This document shows positions 29,789 to 39,043 of a stretch of 64,000 nucleotides of DNA, piece after piece (position 1 is the first letter of the stretch; every line of letters starts with the position of its first letter). Position numbers and translations under genes: made by a program. Below the pieces are notes generated by a model. It had not been told where the DNA came from and did no database searches. It saw nothing but the letters and a program-made list of their open reading frames with translations. The stretch covers positions 32,204-96,203 of the forward strand of contig NZ_BMYS01000009.1 in the NCBI RefSeq assembly GCF_014652395.1. The letters are read 5' to 3'. The stretch comes from Advenella faeciporci (lineage in GTDB: Bacteria > Pseudomonadota > Gammaproteobacteria > Burkholderiales > Burkholderiaceae_B).

Positions 29789-31062
29789 CCACTATCGCAC
29801 TTTTTGTCATGCTATTCGTGTTCATGTTCATAGGCACGCCTGTAGCGGTGGCTCTTGGGCTTTCTTCCATCCTTACCATCCTGTTTTTCGGTACAGACTC
29901 GCTGGCTTCGCTGTCTCTTAAAATGTATGAGACATCCGAACACTTCACGCTGATGGCCATTCCTTTTTTCGTGCTGGCAGGTGCCTTCATGACAACAGGG
30001 GGCGTGGCCCGTCGCATGATCCGCTTTGCCAATGCCTCGGTAGGGCACTTGCATGGTGGCCTGGCCATTGCCTCGGTCATGGCCTGCTGCCTGTTTGCCG
30101 CGGTTTCCGGCTCTTCTCCGGCAACTGTGGTTGCCGTGGGCTCTATTGTTATTGCCGGCATGGTACGTGCCGGGTATTCGCAGCCTTTTGCCGCTGGTGT
30201 GGTTTCTAATGCGGGTACACTGGGTATCCTGATTCCACCGTCCATTGTGATGGTGGTGTATGGTGCGGCCACCGAAACCTCGGTGGGGGCATTGTTTATG
30301 GCTGGTGTCATACCGGGCCTCACCCTGGGTGTGTCGCTCATGGTCGCCATTTATATCATTGCCCGTATCAAGAAATTTCCCCTGCAACCCAGGGCGTCAG
30401 CCAGGGAAGTCTTGACGGCGGGTCGGGATTCGATTTGGGGGCTGGCTTTGGTCTTCATTATCCTGGGCGGTATCTATGGAGGGGTTTTCACGCCAACCGA
30501 AGCAGCGGCTGTATCGGCGGTATATGCTTTCGTTGTGGCCGTTTTCATCTATCGTGATATTGGGTTAAGGCAAGTGCCCGGGGTTTTACTGGATGCTTCC
30601 AAAGTGACAGTCATGCTGATGTTCATTATTGTTAACGCGCTGCTGTTTGCTCACGTGTTAACGACTGAACGCATTCCGCAAATCATTGCCGAGCAAATCA
30701 TTGCCTGGGACATGGCAGCCTGGCAGTTTCTGATCGTTGTCAATATTCTGTTGCTGATTGCCGGCATGTTCATGGAGCCCACCGGTATTATTTTGATCCT
30801 TGCTCCCATCCTGTTTCCGATCGCCATGGAGCTGGGGATAGATCCGGTTCATTTGGGTATTATTATGGTGGTTAACCTGGAAATTGGTCTGGTAACACCC
30901 CCTATTGGCTTGAATCTGTTTGTGACGGCAGGCATTACAAAAATGACCATTGGCCAGGTGATAAGGGCCGCTTCACCATGGCTGATTTTACTGCTGGGCT
31001 TCCTGGTGTTTGTGACGTATGTGCCCGCCATCTCGCTGTGGCTGCCAAAACTGCTGGGGTGA
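29785..31062 (+). CDS. dctM: TRAP transporter large permease subunit
   Basis: Sodium-driven permease of the ion-transporter superfamily. A 425-residue protein with about 12 hydrophobic helices. Seen: the typical DctM start (FVMLFVFMFIGTPVAVALGL), the Na+/substrate hairpin GSSPATVVAVGSIVIAGM, GTLGILIPPSIVMVVYG, and the second hairpin region VNLEIGLVTPPIGLNLFV. Overlaps dctQ by 4 bp. A hairpin terminator follows 70 bp after the stop. Confidence 0.94.
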   Translation: MTTIALFVMLFVFMFIGTPVAVALGLSSILTILFFGTDSLASLSLKMYETSEHFTLMAIPFFVLAGAFMTTGGVARRMIRFANASVGHLHGGLAIASVMACCLFAAVSGSSPATVVAVGSIVIAGMVRAGYSQPFAAGVVSNAGTLGILIPPSIVMVVYGAATETSVGALFMAGVIPGLTLGVSLMVAIYIIARIKKFPLQPRASAREVLTAGRDSIWGLALVFIILGGIYGGVFTPTEAAAVSAVYAFVVAVFIYRDIGLRQVPGVLLDASKVTVMLMFIIVNALLFAHVLTTERIPQIIAEQIIAWDMAAWQFLIVVNILLLIAGMFMEPTGIILILAPILFPIAMELGIDPVHLGIIMVVNLEIGLVTPPIGLNLFVTAGITKMTIGQVIRAASPWLILLLGFLVFVTYVPAISLWLPKLLG

Positions 31063-31131
31063 GTGCTTTGAAGTTTGATGCCGCAGATGCGTTTGCCGCG
31101 TAATACCTTCACAGTTGGGAAGTCATGAACG

Positions 31132-31177
31132 GCCCCCAAAATGTTGGATTTGATGCCAGCATCTCGGGGGCTTTTTT
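31132..31177 (+). terminator. Terminator of the TRAP operon
   Basis: GCCCCC at 31132-31137 pairs with GGGGGC at 31166-31171 across a 28-base loop, followed by six T. Confidence 0.6.
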
Positions 31178-31249
31178 GTGCTTTTATTTATTTCTGCGCG
31201 CCGAATCGAGTTGAGCCGGTGCGATGTTATGAAAGCGTTGTAAGCTTTT

Positions 31250-31774
31250 CTATCGTGTCATGCGCTTGAGGGTATCGTCACGCAAGATGAAATGGTGGTA
31301 AAACGCTGCACATATGTGACCAATCACCAGCAAAAGAAACAGCACGGCCACGGGAGCGTGCAGGCTGCCAACAGAGGCCATCCAGGCGATGCCGGTTTCG
31401 CTTTTTTCGACTAATTGCAGGCCAAAAACCTTAAGACCGTAACCTTTGCCAATCATATAAAAAATACCCAGAACCGGTAGCAGCAGCATGACAAGATACA
31501 GCAGGAAATGACCGATTCTGGCCAGTGGTGCCAATGGGCCGCTTAATTGCGGTCGATGCGGATACTGTTTGATCGCCCAGAATACACGCAAAATGCCCAG
31601 GATGAAGATCAGCAAACCGATGGAAATATGCCATGGCACCAGGGTTCGGCCAACCCAGTGTTCGCCCTCATCAATAAGGTCGCCGATTTTCATGAATTGC
31701 CAGACAATCAGGATGGCCATTCCCCAATGAAACCATCGGGACAAACTGCCGTAACGTTCAGGTGTATCGCTCAT
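31250..31774 (-). CDS. Cytochrome b561 family protein
   Basis: A 174-residue four-helix di-haem cytochrome b of the bacterial b561/CybB type in the inner membrane. It takes electrons from ubiquinol or a superoxide source. Seen: the haem-ligand histidines in SRWFHWGMAILIVW (helix 1), LVPWHISIGLLIFILGILR (helix 2), then SLHAPVAVLFLLLVIGHICAAFYHHFILRD, quoted here as the segment around residues 133-160. Stands alone, convergent with the TRAP operon and divergent from gabD. Confidence 0.88.
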   Translation of the reverse strand: MSDTPERYGSLSRWFHWGMAILIVWQFMKIGDLIDEGEHWVGRTLVPWHISIGLLIFILGILRVFWAIKQYPHRPQLSGPLAPLARIGHFLLYLVMLLLPVLGIFYMIGKGYGLKVFGLQLVEKSETGIAWMASVGSLHAPVAVLFLLLVIGHICAAFYHHFILRDDTLKRMTR

Positions 31775-31982
31775 TGTTCACTCCTTGGGTAGTGGAATGG
31801 GTTGGAAACACGGTATTAACAAGTTGCGGATGAATGGGCACAGGTGTGTTTTCGAAAGATTACCATGAATTAACGGGCTGAAAAAACAATTTGTTTTATG
31901 TCCACTCTTGGATAGAATGAAGGATTGCTCAATCATTAACACTCTATCCTTTCCCGGTTTAAATAATATTTGGAAATCGATT

Positions 31983-33425
31983 ATGCAAAATACAGGTTTA
32001 TTTCATCAGCAGGCTTACATTAATGGTCAATGGCTGGATGCCGATTCAGGTCAGGTACAAACCATCCTGAACCCGGCCACTGGTGAGGTACTGGGTACGG
32101 TTCCACTTATGGGGGCGGCTGAAACCACGCTGGCTATTGAAGCGGCCAATAATGCCTTGCCTGCCTGGCGTGCAAAAACCGCCAGGGAACGCTCGCAACT
32201 GTTGCGTAAATGGTTTGAGCTAATGATTGAGCATCAGGATGAACTGGCCCGTTTGATGACGCTGGAGCAGGGCAAGCCATTGTCCGAAGCCAAAGGGGAA
32301 ATCCTGTATGCCGCCTCATTTGTGGAGTGGTTTGCCGAAGAGGCTAAACGGGTTTACGGTGATGTGATTCCCGGACCACAGGCCAACAAGCGTGTCATTG
32401 TGGTTAAACAGCCGGTGGGTGTCACGGCAGCCATTACCCCCTGGAATTTCCCCTCTTCAATGATTACCCGCAAAGCGGCACCTGCCCTGGCGGCCGGTTG
32501 CACCATGGTCTTGAAGCCCGCGCCACAAACGCCGTATTCCGCACTGGCCCTGGCCGAGCTGGCGGCGCGTGCCGGTATCCCCAATGGTGTATTCAACGTT
32601 GTAACGGGTGATGCCATTGCCATTGGCACCGAATTAACCGGCAATCCGCTGGTACGTAAACTGTCTTTTACCGGTTCCACCCAGGTGGGGCGCCTGTTAA
32701 TGGCCCAGTGTGCGCACGATGTAAAGAAAGTGTCGCTGGAGCTGGGCGGCAATGCCCCGTTTATCGTTTTTGAAGATGCCGATCTGGATGCCGCCGTTCA
32801 GGGGGCGATCATTTCCAAGTTCCGCAACAACGGGCAAACCTGCGTCTGTGCAAACCGCCTGTATGTCCATGACAAGGTTTACGACGCTTTTGTCCAGAAA
32901 CTGGCTGCGGCGGTAGAAAACTTCCAGGTTGGCAATGGGATGGAGCCGGAAACCACAATGGGCCCATTGATTGACCAACATGCAATGGCCAAGGTCAAGT
33001 TACACATCGAGGACGCTCTTGAAAAAGGAGCCCGCATTGTGACCGGCGGCAAACCCCATGCGCTGGGTGGCACTTTCTTTGAGCCTACCGTTATGGTTGA
33101 TGTGCCTGTTAATGCGGTTGTGGCCAAGGAAGAAACGTTTGGTCCCCTGGCACCCGTCTTCCGCTTTCATCATGAAGAAGAGGCCATTGCCTATGCCAAT
33201 GACACCGAATATGGTTTGGCGGCCTATTTTTATACACGGGATATCAGTCGTGTTTTCAGGGTGGCCGAAGCACTTGAGTATGGCATGGTAGGCATTAACT
33301 CGGGCGTCATTTCAACTGAAGTTGCCCCCTTCGGAGGCATGAAAGCATCGGGCCTGGGACGCGAAGGGTCCAAATACGGTATCGAGGAATATATCGAGAT
33401 CAAATACCTGAGTCTGGATATTTAA
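31983..33425 (+). CDS. gabD: Succinate-semialdehyde dehydrogenase (NADP+)
   Basis: Oxidises succinate semialdehyde to succinate, last step of GABA breakdown. Seen: PWNFPSSMITRKAAPALAAG, the Rossmann loop FTGSTQVGRLL, the general-base glutamate in VSLELGGNAPFIVF (about residues 255-268) and the catalytic cysteine in NNGQTCVCANRLY near residue 290. The start ATG at 31983 gives 480 residues, the usual length; longer forms add 25 unconserved residues. No gabT or gabP is adjacent, so control by GABA is not shown by context. Confidence 0.9.
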   Translation: MQNTGLFHQQAYINGQWLDADSGQVQTILNPATGEVLGTVPLMGAAETTLAIEAANNALPAWRAKTARERSQLLRKWFELMIEHQDELARLMTLEQGKPLSEAKGEILYAASFVEWFAEEAKRVYGDVIPGPQANKRVIVVKQPVGVTAAITPWNFPSSMITRKAAPALAAGCTMVLKPAPQTPYSALALAELAARAGIPNGVFNVVTGDAIAIGTELTGNPLVRKLSFTGSTQVGRLLMAQCAHDVKKVSLELGGNAPFIVFEDADLDAAVQGAIISKFRNNGQTCVCANRLYVHDKVYDAFVQKLAAAVENFQVGNGMEPETTMGPLIDQHAMAKVKLHIEDALEKGARIVTGGKPHALGGTFFEPTVMVDVPVNAVVAKEETFGPLAPVFRFHHEEEAIAYANDTEYGLAAYFYTRDISRVFRVAEALEYGMVGINSGVISTEVAPFGGMKASGLGREGSKYGIEEYIEIKYLSLDI

Positions 33426-33512
33426 GCCAAAATTATCGCTTGCTCAACAGGTCATCATCCCGTAATGTATGGGTTAGCTAAGGCATAAACCAATCTTCGC
33501 CTGGAGCCCTGG

Positions 33513-34109
33513 ATGATAGACCTGTCTTCACCATTGAAAGCTGATACGTTTACCCATGTCCGTATTATTGTTGGAATAATTACCGGCTTATGCATGACCC
33601 GTTTGCTAAACGGTTTAAGCCGTTTTGTTCAGCAACCCAATAAAAACCATGTGTTTTTTGTTCATATTGGCTGGACTTTTTTTCTTTTGCTGGACATGGT
33701 CAATTTCTGGTGGTTTCAAATCAGATTGGCCAACACGGTGGCATGGAGTTATGACTTATATCTGTTTATCCTTTTCTATGCCTCGCTTTATTTTTTTACC
33801 TGCACCATTCTTTATCCGGACAAAATAGATCATATTAACCGGATGGATGACTACTTCCTTTCCAGACGGGCCTGGTTTTTTGGCTTGCTGATTGCACTGA
33901 ACGTGACGGATTTGCTGGACACCACGCTGAAAGGGCAAGACTACCTGGCGCATCTGGGGCTTCCCTATATAATGCATATAAGTATTTTTGTGGTGCTGTG
34001 CGGCTTTGCCATTCGTACCCGGCAACTGCGGTTTCATAAAGGTTTTGCCGCTTTTGCCATTGTTGAAGAATCCGGTTGGGCGGTATTTGCGTACAGTTCT
34101 ATTGTTTAG
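33513..34109 (+). CDS. Multi-pass membrane protein of unknown function
   Basis: A 198-residue protein with about five hydrophobic segments (around residues 15-33, 48-66, 78-98, 120-138, 150-168). It has a high aromatic content (WWFQIRL, YDLYLFILFYASLYFF) and ends with an amphipathic stretch. I do not recognise the family. It starts 87 bp after gabD; no ribosome site of note. Its neighbour downstream is a decayed P-type ATPase. Confidence 0.6.
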   Translation: MIDLSSPLKADTFTHVRIIVGIITGLCMTRLLNGLSRFVQQPNKNHVFFVHIGWTFFLLLDMVNFWWFQIRLANTVAWSYDLYLFILFYASLYFFTCTILYPDKIDHINRMDDYFLSRRAWFFGLLIALNVTDLLDTTLKGQDYLAHLGLPYIMHISIFVVLCGFAIRTRQLRFHKGFAAFAIVEESGWAVFAYSSIV

Positions 34110-34137
34110 ACCCGTTTTCCTGCAAGGAATCAAGTAG

Positions 34138-34414
34138 GTGGCAACGAAAAATGACAATCAGCTTCATGGACTCACCACCGACATGGCGGCTGAGCGGCTA
34201 CGTGTAGAAGGTCCTAACGAGTTGCCTCGTGCAGGCAAGCGTTACCGCGTTAATCCTGTTCTTGCCTGCTGCCCAGGAATTGTTGAAGTTTGGATCGATT
34301 GCCTGGGAAGATATGTTGGTATCTTTGGGCTTGGGTATTGGGCTGTTACTGGTGCTGGAAGGTTGCAAGCCCCTGGTTCAGCGAATGTCGCTGGTTCTGG
34401 GTGGAAAGGGGTAG
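34138..34414 (+). pseudogene. Remnant of a cation-transporting P-type ATPase (both ends kept, middle deleted)
   Basis: A GTG-opened frame gives the N-terminal cation-ATPase motif HGLTTDMAAERLRVEGPNEL followed by PRAGKR (residues 9-34), the standard start of PacL/MgtA-type pumps. About 100 bases later another frame gives LILFLPAAQELLKFGSIAWE and LVSLGLGIGLLLVLEG, which matches the C-terminal helix region of the same family. The roughly 800 residues in between (phosphorylation DKTG and ATP-binding domains) are missing, and the two parts are in different frames. Non-functional. The deletion is inferred from family layout. Confidence 0.7.
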
Positions 34415-34621
34415 TGCTTTTGAAGCGAGCTTTTCATTTTTGTGTAATGCGTGTCTGCCCTCATTTCTTCATTGGAATTAACTATTGAGTTTCTTGCTGT
34501 AATTGATAGTGCAATATTTGGGGGTGCCAGACGTTGTAAAATGAGGCGTAGCTTGGTCTTGCTGGTTTTAGCCAGTCCATTTATGTTTTCAGTTAATCAC
34601 TTAATACGGGAGTTTGGTTAA

Positions 34622-35197
34622 ATGCGCTATTTTTTAATTTTATTGTTTTTGTTTTTAACAGGCTGTACGGGCATCCCCAAAGGGATAGAACCTGTTCAGA
34701 ATTTTGATTACCAGCGCTATCTGGGTAAATGGTATGAAATTGCACGGCTGGACCATTCTTTTGAGCGCGGGTTGCAGCGCATAAGCGCCGAATACGCGCT
34801 TCGTGATGATGGTGGCATCAAGGTGATTAACCGCGGCTTTAATACGGCCAAAAATAAATGGGAAGAAGCCGAAGGCAAGGCCTATTTTGTGGAAGACAGC
34901 AAGCAGGGCTACCTGAAGGTTTCTTTCTTTGGTCCTTTTTACGGGTCTTACGTTATTTTTGATTTAGGCAAGAATTATGAATACTCATTGATCACCAGTC
35001 ATAAAAAATCCTTTCTGTGGCTGTTGTCCAGAACTCCAACCATTGATGAGGCCGTTAAAAAACAACTGCTGGCGAAAATGGACAGTCTGGGGTTCAAAAC
35101 ACAAGACCTTATTTTTGTAGACCAGTCTGGTGAACAATCGGCTTTACCGCTGGCGCAAGAGCCGGAAGTAAGGTCAAATCAGGAGTTATCACAATGA
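34622..35197 (+). CDS. blc: Outer-membrane lipoprotein, lipocalin family (Blc)
   Basis: Bacterial lipocalin thought to bind fatty acids or lysophospholipids in the envelope. Seen: lipoprotein signal with the lipobox FLFLTGCTG (Cys about residue 15), the lipocalin signature GKWYEIARLDHSFERG (about residues 36-51), INRGFNTAKNKWEEAEGKA, and the C-terminal LLSRTPTIDEAVKK. At 191 residues it is slightly longer than E. coli Blc because of a Gln/Glu-rich tail. Overlaps the next gene by 4 bp, so the two are translationally coupled. Confidence 0.92.
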   Translation: MRYFLILLFLFLTGCTGIPKGIEPVQNFDYQRYLGKWYEIARLDHSFERGLQRISAEYALRDDGGIKVINRGFNTAKNKWEEAEGKAYFVEDSKQGYLKVSFFGPFYGSYVIFDLGKNYEYSLITSHKKSFLWLLSRTPTIDEAVKKQLLAKMDSLGFKTQDLIFVDQSGEQSALPLAQEPEVRSNQELSQ

Positions 35198-36207
35198 AAG
35201 CCATCCGCTTGCGCCACCCTTTCGGATTGGAATATCTTGAACACGTCGATATTGCTGATCCGGGACCGCCCGGTGTTGGTGAAATACGCGTGCGTCTGCA
35301 TGCCAGTTCACTGAATGCCCATGATTTGGCTGTCGTGCAGGGGCAACTGCCAACCGAGGACGGCCGCATTCCGCTGTCCGATGGCGCGGGTGTTGTCGAA
35401 GCCGTGGGAGATGGCGTGCATGAATTCGCAGTGGGCGACCACGTTGTCTCAACCTTCTTTCCAAAATGGCTGACTGGTGGGCCAGGGCCCCTTGCCGCCG
35501 GTTTTGCCACCACCCCTGGTGACGGCATTGATGGCTATGCCTGCGAGTTAGCCGTGCGCTCGGCTTCGGCCTTTACCCATGCTCCGCGTGGCTGGAGCCA
35601 TCAGGAAGCGGCTACGCTAACCACTGCCGGCCTGACCGCCTGGCGTGCGTTGGTGGTTGCTGGTGGCCTGAAGCCTGGCGATACCGTGCTAACGCTTGGC
35701 ACTGGTGGTGTGTCTGTTTTCGCGCTGCAACTGGCCAAGGCGGCTGGTGCAACAGTAATTACCACCTCGTCTTCTGAAGAAAAGCTTGCTCGCACCGCTG
35801 CGCTGGGTGCCGATCATGGCATTAACTACCGCCAGTATCCCGAGTGGTCCAAACAAGTGTTGGAAATTACCGGCGGACGCGGTGTTGATCACGTGGTTGA
35901 AGTGGGTGGCCCCGGTACGCTTACCCAGTCAATGCGTTCAGCACGGGTGGGTGGGCATATTGCCCTGATCGGCGCACTTACCGGCTTTGCCGATGTGGTG
36001 CCAACCGTCGAGCTGATGCTGCGTCAGCAACGTGTCACCGGTATTGGCGTGGGCAGCCGCCAGCACCAGCTTGATCTGATCCGCGCCGTTGAAGCCACCA
36101 ACCTGCGCCCAGTCATTGATCGCAGTTTTGCGTTGGACCAGCTTGCTGATGCTTTCCGTTTGCAATTGGCGGGTGGACATTTTGGCAAGATCGGTATTAA
36201 TTATTAG
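35194..36207 (+). CDS. Zinc-independent alcohol dehydrogenase/quinone-oxidoreductase-like NAD(P)-binding protein
   Basis: A 337-residue medium-chain dehydrogenase. Seen: the GroES-like N-terminal domain (SLNAHDLAVVQGQLP and LSDGAGVVEAVGDGV), then the nucleotide-binding domain with GTGGVSVFALQLAKAAGA (about residues 169-186). The zinc-binding Cys/His set of classical alcohol dehydrogenases is absent, so it is nearer to the quinone reductase/alkenal reductase branch. The start overlaps the lipocalin stop (ATGA). Substrate unknown. Confidence 0.85.
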   Translation: MKAIRLRHPFGLEYLEHVDIADPGPPGVGEIRVRLHASSLNAHDLAVVQGQLPTEDGRIPLSDGAGVVEAVGDGVHEFAVGDHVVSTFFPKWLTGGPGPLAAGFATTPGDGIDGYACELAVRSASAFTHAPRGWSHQEAATLTTAGLTAWRALVVAGGLKPGDTVLTLGTGGVSVFALQLAKAAGATVITTSSSEEKLARTAALGADHGINYRQYPEWSKQVLEITGGRGVDHVVEVGGPGTLTQSMRSARVGGHIALIGALTGFADVVPTVELMLRQQRVTGIGVGSRQHQLDLIRAVEATNLRPVIDRSFALDQLADAFRLQLAGGHFGKIGINY

Positions 36208-36428
36208 TTGAATGACGCCTTGCGGTTGCCGGCGCTAACAAGCCGGAAGCAGCAGGTAATAACACCAGAGCCATCATGCATCGTAAATGGGTACGTTGCC
36301 TGATGGCTTCGTATTTTCCACAATAGCTAAAAAAGTCCTTAAAATCAATATAACCCTTTTCTATCAATTTCAACTTCCAAGTGACGTTGAGCAATGATCG
36401 AATATTGTTGATCAGTAATGGACATTTC

Positions 36429-37481
36429 ATGCTTGAAGATATTTCGATTCCCACGCCACAAGAGCAATTAAGATTTTTGAAGCAGATTCAGAAAATATTG
36501 CAATCGGGAAGCTTTACGTCTACCTATAAGTTTGCTTTGCTTATCAGCCTGTCAAGACTGGCTATTGAGCAGGGGGCAGATACCGGTGAACGCCTGACGT
36601 TGGATTATCTTGATATTGCAGAAAAATTTATTGATCTGTACTGGTGGCAGGCCAGACCCTATCAGTTTAATGAGCAGGCACCTTTCGTACTGCAGCAAAG
36701 CACGGGTCCACAGGCCAGTATTGTGAACTCGGTTGTGTTGGCACAGGAAAGGTTTAAAACCCTGGCAGCGGCCAGGCAAAATGCCGCAGAATGGTTGAAG
36801 CTGAAAAAAACGGTCGTCGGTACAGTCAAAAAAATGCCGGTGGTGTATTTGCAAAACCTGAATGGCCAAAGTACTGAATTTTTATACCATCTGGATGCAT
36901 CGAAGCATCATTTGCAGTTATTGCCCAAGGTGATGTATTGCCTAAGACAGTTTAGTGAAATTATTGAAGAGCTGTGCCAAAAACGCTGGGTGGATTTTGT
37001 GCGGGAAAATAAAAACAACCTGCCCGTATTGGATAGCTTGCCAGACCTGAATGAGTTTCTGTTTGCACCCAGCCGGAACCAGCTGGGCAAAGTGGCCGAT
37101 TTTTTAATGGATTTGCAGCAGTGCCGCTGTTTTTACTGCAATCAGTCACTGAAGAACAAGAAAATTGCAGTGGATCATTTCATACCCTGGTCGTTATATC
37201 CGGCGGATACCGGACATAACTTTGTGTTGGCGGACAGTACGTGCAACTCGCACAAAAGCAATTTTCTGGCATCAGAAAATTATCTGCAACAATGGCAGGA
37301 ACGTAATGTCCAGCATGATTCACTGATTACTGCCGAATTGTCCCGTCAGGGATTTCTGACGGATATCAGGCGCTCTCACCGTGTTGCGTCCTGGGCCTAC
37401 CAACAGGCCATGGATAATAATTACTTGCTTTGGGAAGGTGGGAAAAACGCCCGTTTTCAAAGGCCGCATTATGAAACTTGA
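36429..37481 (+). CDS. HNH-endonuclease-domain protein
   Basis: A 350-residue protein. The C-terminal part carries a clear HNH nuclease: a zinc-type Cys pair in CRCFYCNQSLKNKKIAVDHF (about residues 235-254), whose DH gives the first HNH histidine, and the NFVLADSTCNSHKSNFL segment with Asn and the last His. The N-terminal ~220 residues are helical and unrecognised. The start is uncertain: the ATG at 36429 is used, a GTG at 36381 is also in frame. It overlaps the next gene by 11 bp, so both form one unit. Could be a restriction- or defence-type nuclease, but nothing here proves it. Confidence 0.75.
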   Translation: MLEDISIPTPQEQLRFLKQIQKILQSGSFTSTYKFALLISLSRLAIEQGADTGERLTLDYLDIAEKFIDLYWWQARPYQFNEQAPFVLQQSTGPQASIVNSVVLAQERFKTLAAARQNAAEWLKLKKTVVGTVKKMPVVYLQNLNGQSTEFLYHLDASKHHLQLLPKVMYCLRQFSEIIEELCQKRWVDFVRENKNNLPVLDSLPDLNEFLFAPSRNQLGKVADFLMDLQQCRCFYCNQSLKNKKIAVDHFIPWSLYPADTGHNFVLADSTCNSHKSNFLASENYLQQWQERNVQHDSLITAELSRQGFLTDIRRSHRVASWAYQQAMDNNYLLWEGGKNARFQRPHYET

Positions 37482-38100
37482 ACGATTTGAACGCCTGCGT
37501 AAGGCACAAAAGGCTTATCACCGCCGCTGTAAATGGGTGATGAAAAATGGCATATATGTGATCCATTCATATGATGAAAAAAAGCCGGATGACTTGTCAT
37601 GGTGGGATGATGCCGGGTTTATTCTGGGAGACCGGCGCGTGATGGTCTGGTGGCAGCATCCGCGCTTCGTCTATGCCGATGCGCTTGATGAGCAGGCCCG
37701 CAAGGAGGCCGGTCATTCTCCTGTAAATGGCCGGCTTTTTGATGATGGTATCCCCAACCATAAACCGGTTGGTCGCTCACGTAAAAAAATCATCAACTAC
37801 ACTGTACCCCCAGGTACGGATGAAGCCCGGCAATATTATGACAGGCTGGGTACGATCAAACAGCGACTGCAAAAAGAAGGGATGGATGTTGCCGTAAAAC
37901 CCCGTTGGCAACGTGAATGTCTTTCATGGGCCACCGGGGTAGAGCTGGTGGCCCCGCTGGAAGTGCGCAATGAAACAGAACTTGAAAACGTAACCGATCT
38001 TGCAAACCGCCTGCTTCGGGGGCAAACCACGCTTGAAAACGAGTTTCCGGGGTATGCCTATGGCAGGGAACAGTGGCTGCAAGAGCAGGATAAACGCTAA
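37471..38100 (+). CDS. Unknown protein coupled to the HNH nuclease gene
   Basis: A 209-residue basic protein beginning MKLERFERLRKAQKAYHRRC. It is rich in Trp, Arg and Lys (DLSWWDDAGFILGDRRVMVW), with no signal peptide or membrane segment. Not recognised. Its start lies inside the 3' end of the HNH gene (11-bp overlap), which implies translational coupling and a shared job, for example a specificity, regulator or immunity partner; that is inference. One copy of the GTTCCCA palindrome follows 20 bp after the stop and may end the transcript. Confidence 0.6.
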   Translation: MKLERFERLRKAQKAYHRRCKWVMKNGIYVIHSYDEKKPDDLSWWDDAGFILGDRRVMVWWQHPRFVYADALDEQARKEAGHSPVNGRLFDDGIPNHKPVGRSRKKIINYTVPPGTDEARQYYDRLGTIKQRLQKEGMDVAVKPRWQRECLSWATGVELVAPLEVRNETELENVTDLANRLLRGQTTLENEFPGYAYGREQWLQEQDKR

Positions 38101-38120
38101 CCCATTAGGCCACCAGACTA

Positions 38121-38144
38121 GTTCCCATGCTCCCGCGTGGGAAC
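38121..38144. repeat. Palindromic repeat GTTCCCA-N10-TGGGAAC, copy 1
   Basis: GTTCCCATGCTCCCGCGTGG plus GAAC: an inverted repeat of the same type as the three copies at 40099-40211, located between genes. Confidence 0.8.
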
Positions 38145-38213
38145 AAATACACTCTCCACCTAAACACCAAAGTGGTCGCAACATTTGAATGTTAAAAAAA
38201 ATAGTAGATAGGA

Positions 38214-38993
38214 ATGAATATGTTTTCTTTGGATGCCAATGGGCAAACAAGCAGTCAGTTTTACCTTGTCAGTATGGGTATTGGCGATCCGGACAATATA
38301 ACAGTCCGTGCGTTAAAAACAGTCCGGCAGGCAGATGTGGTTTTTGCCATGACGCGGGTACAGGAAAACTTTTCTGAATTGCTTCAGGGCAAGGAAGTGT
38401 ACAACGCCGGACATGGCCTGTTCACCCCAATGGCCCGGCGCAAGGTAACGGATGAAGAAGTTGATGCACTGGAAGCGCAAACGCGTAATATTATCCGTAA
38501 AGCTGTCAACGCAGGCAAAACCATTGCCGTGCTTGATTACGGGGACCCTTTGGTGTATGGGCCGCAGGTTGGTTATCTGAAAGAATTTCAAGACCTGAAC
38601 CCGGTCGTGATTCCTGGTGTTTCCAGTTTTAACGCCGCCAATGCTGTTCTTGCGCAAGGGGTCACCAATGGACCGCGTAATGAATCTGTGATACTGACGG
38701 CGGCCAAAACAACGCGTGAAGGCTACCAGGGTACGGACCCTTTGGTAAAACTGGCTGAATCCCAATCCACCCTGGCTTTTTTTACCATGGGTTTGGCCTT
38801 GCCTGAAGTGGTCAGGCAGTTAATGCAGCATTATCCGGAAAAGACCCCCGTTGCCATTGTTTTGCACGCCGGTGTGGCTGAAAAGCAATCAGTATTGCGG
38901 GCCACGCTAGATACCATTGTTGAGCGGACAGAAGGGGGGACATTGCCCTTTGAGCATATGATTTATGTGGGAGAGTTTTTGGAAAGAGCCTGA
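38214..38993 (+). CDS. SAM-dependent tetrapyrrole/corrin-type methylase
   Basis: A 259-residue protein of the tetrapyrrole methylase fold. Seen: the N-terminal FYLVSMGIGDPDNITVRAL (SAM-binding glycine loop), the LDYGDPLVYGPQVGYLKEF motif (about residues 104-122) and the VVIPGVSSFNAANAVLAQG motif with the VSSF element seen in CobM/CbiF-like enzymes. There are no cobalamin or sirohaem genes nearby, so its substrate is open; relatives also modify peptides, such as the borosin methylases. The start is the first of two candidate ATG codons three codons apart. Confidence 0.75.
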   Translation: MNMFSLDANGQTSSQFYLVSMGIGDPDNITVRALKTVRQADVVFAMTRVQENFSELLQGKEVYNAGHGLFTPMARRKVTDEEVDALEAQTRNIIRKAVNAGKTIAVLDYGDPLVYGPQVGYLKEFQDLNPVVIPGVSSFNAANAVLAQGVTNGPRNESVILTAAKTTREGYQGTDPLVKLAESQSTLAFFTMGLALPEVVRQLMQHYPEKTPVAIVLHAGVAEKQSVLRATLDTIVERTEGGTLPFEHMIYVGEFLERA

Positions 38994-39043
38994 CTATACA
39001 ATCCGAAAACAGTCGTGTTATGACAATATCAAGGAGTATTGCA

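Noticed and set aside
34541..34621. A 26-codon hydrophobic ORF ending one base before the lipocalin gene
   Set aside because: It could be a leader peptide, but no ribosome site or conservation can be shown.
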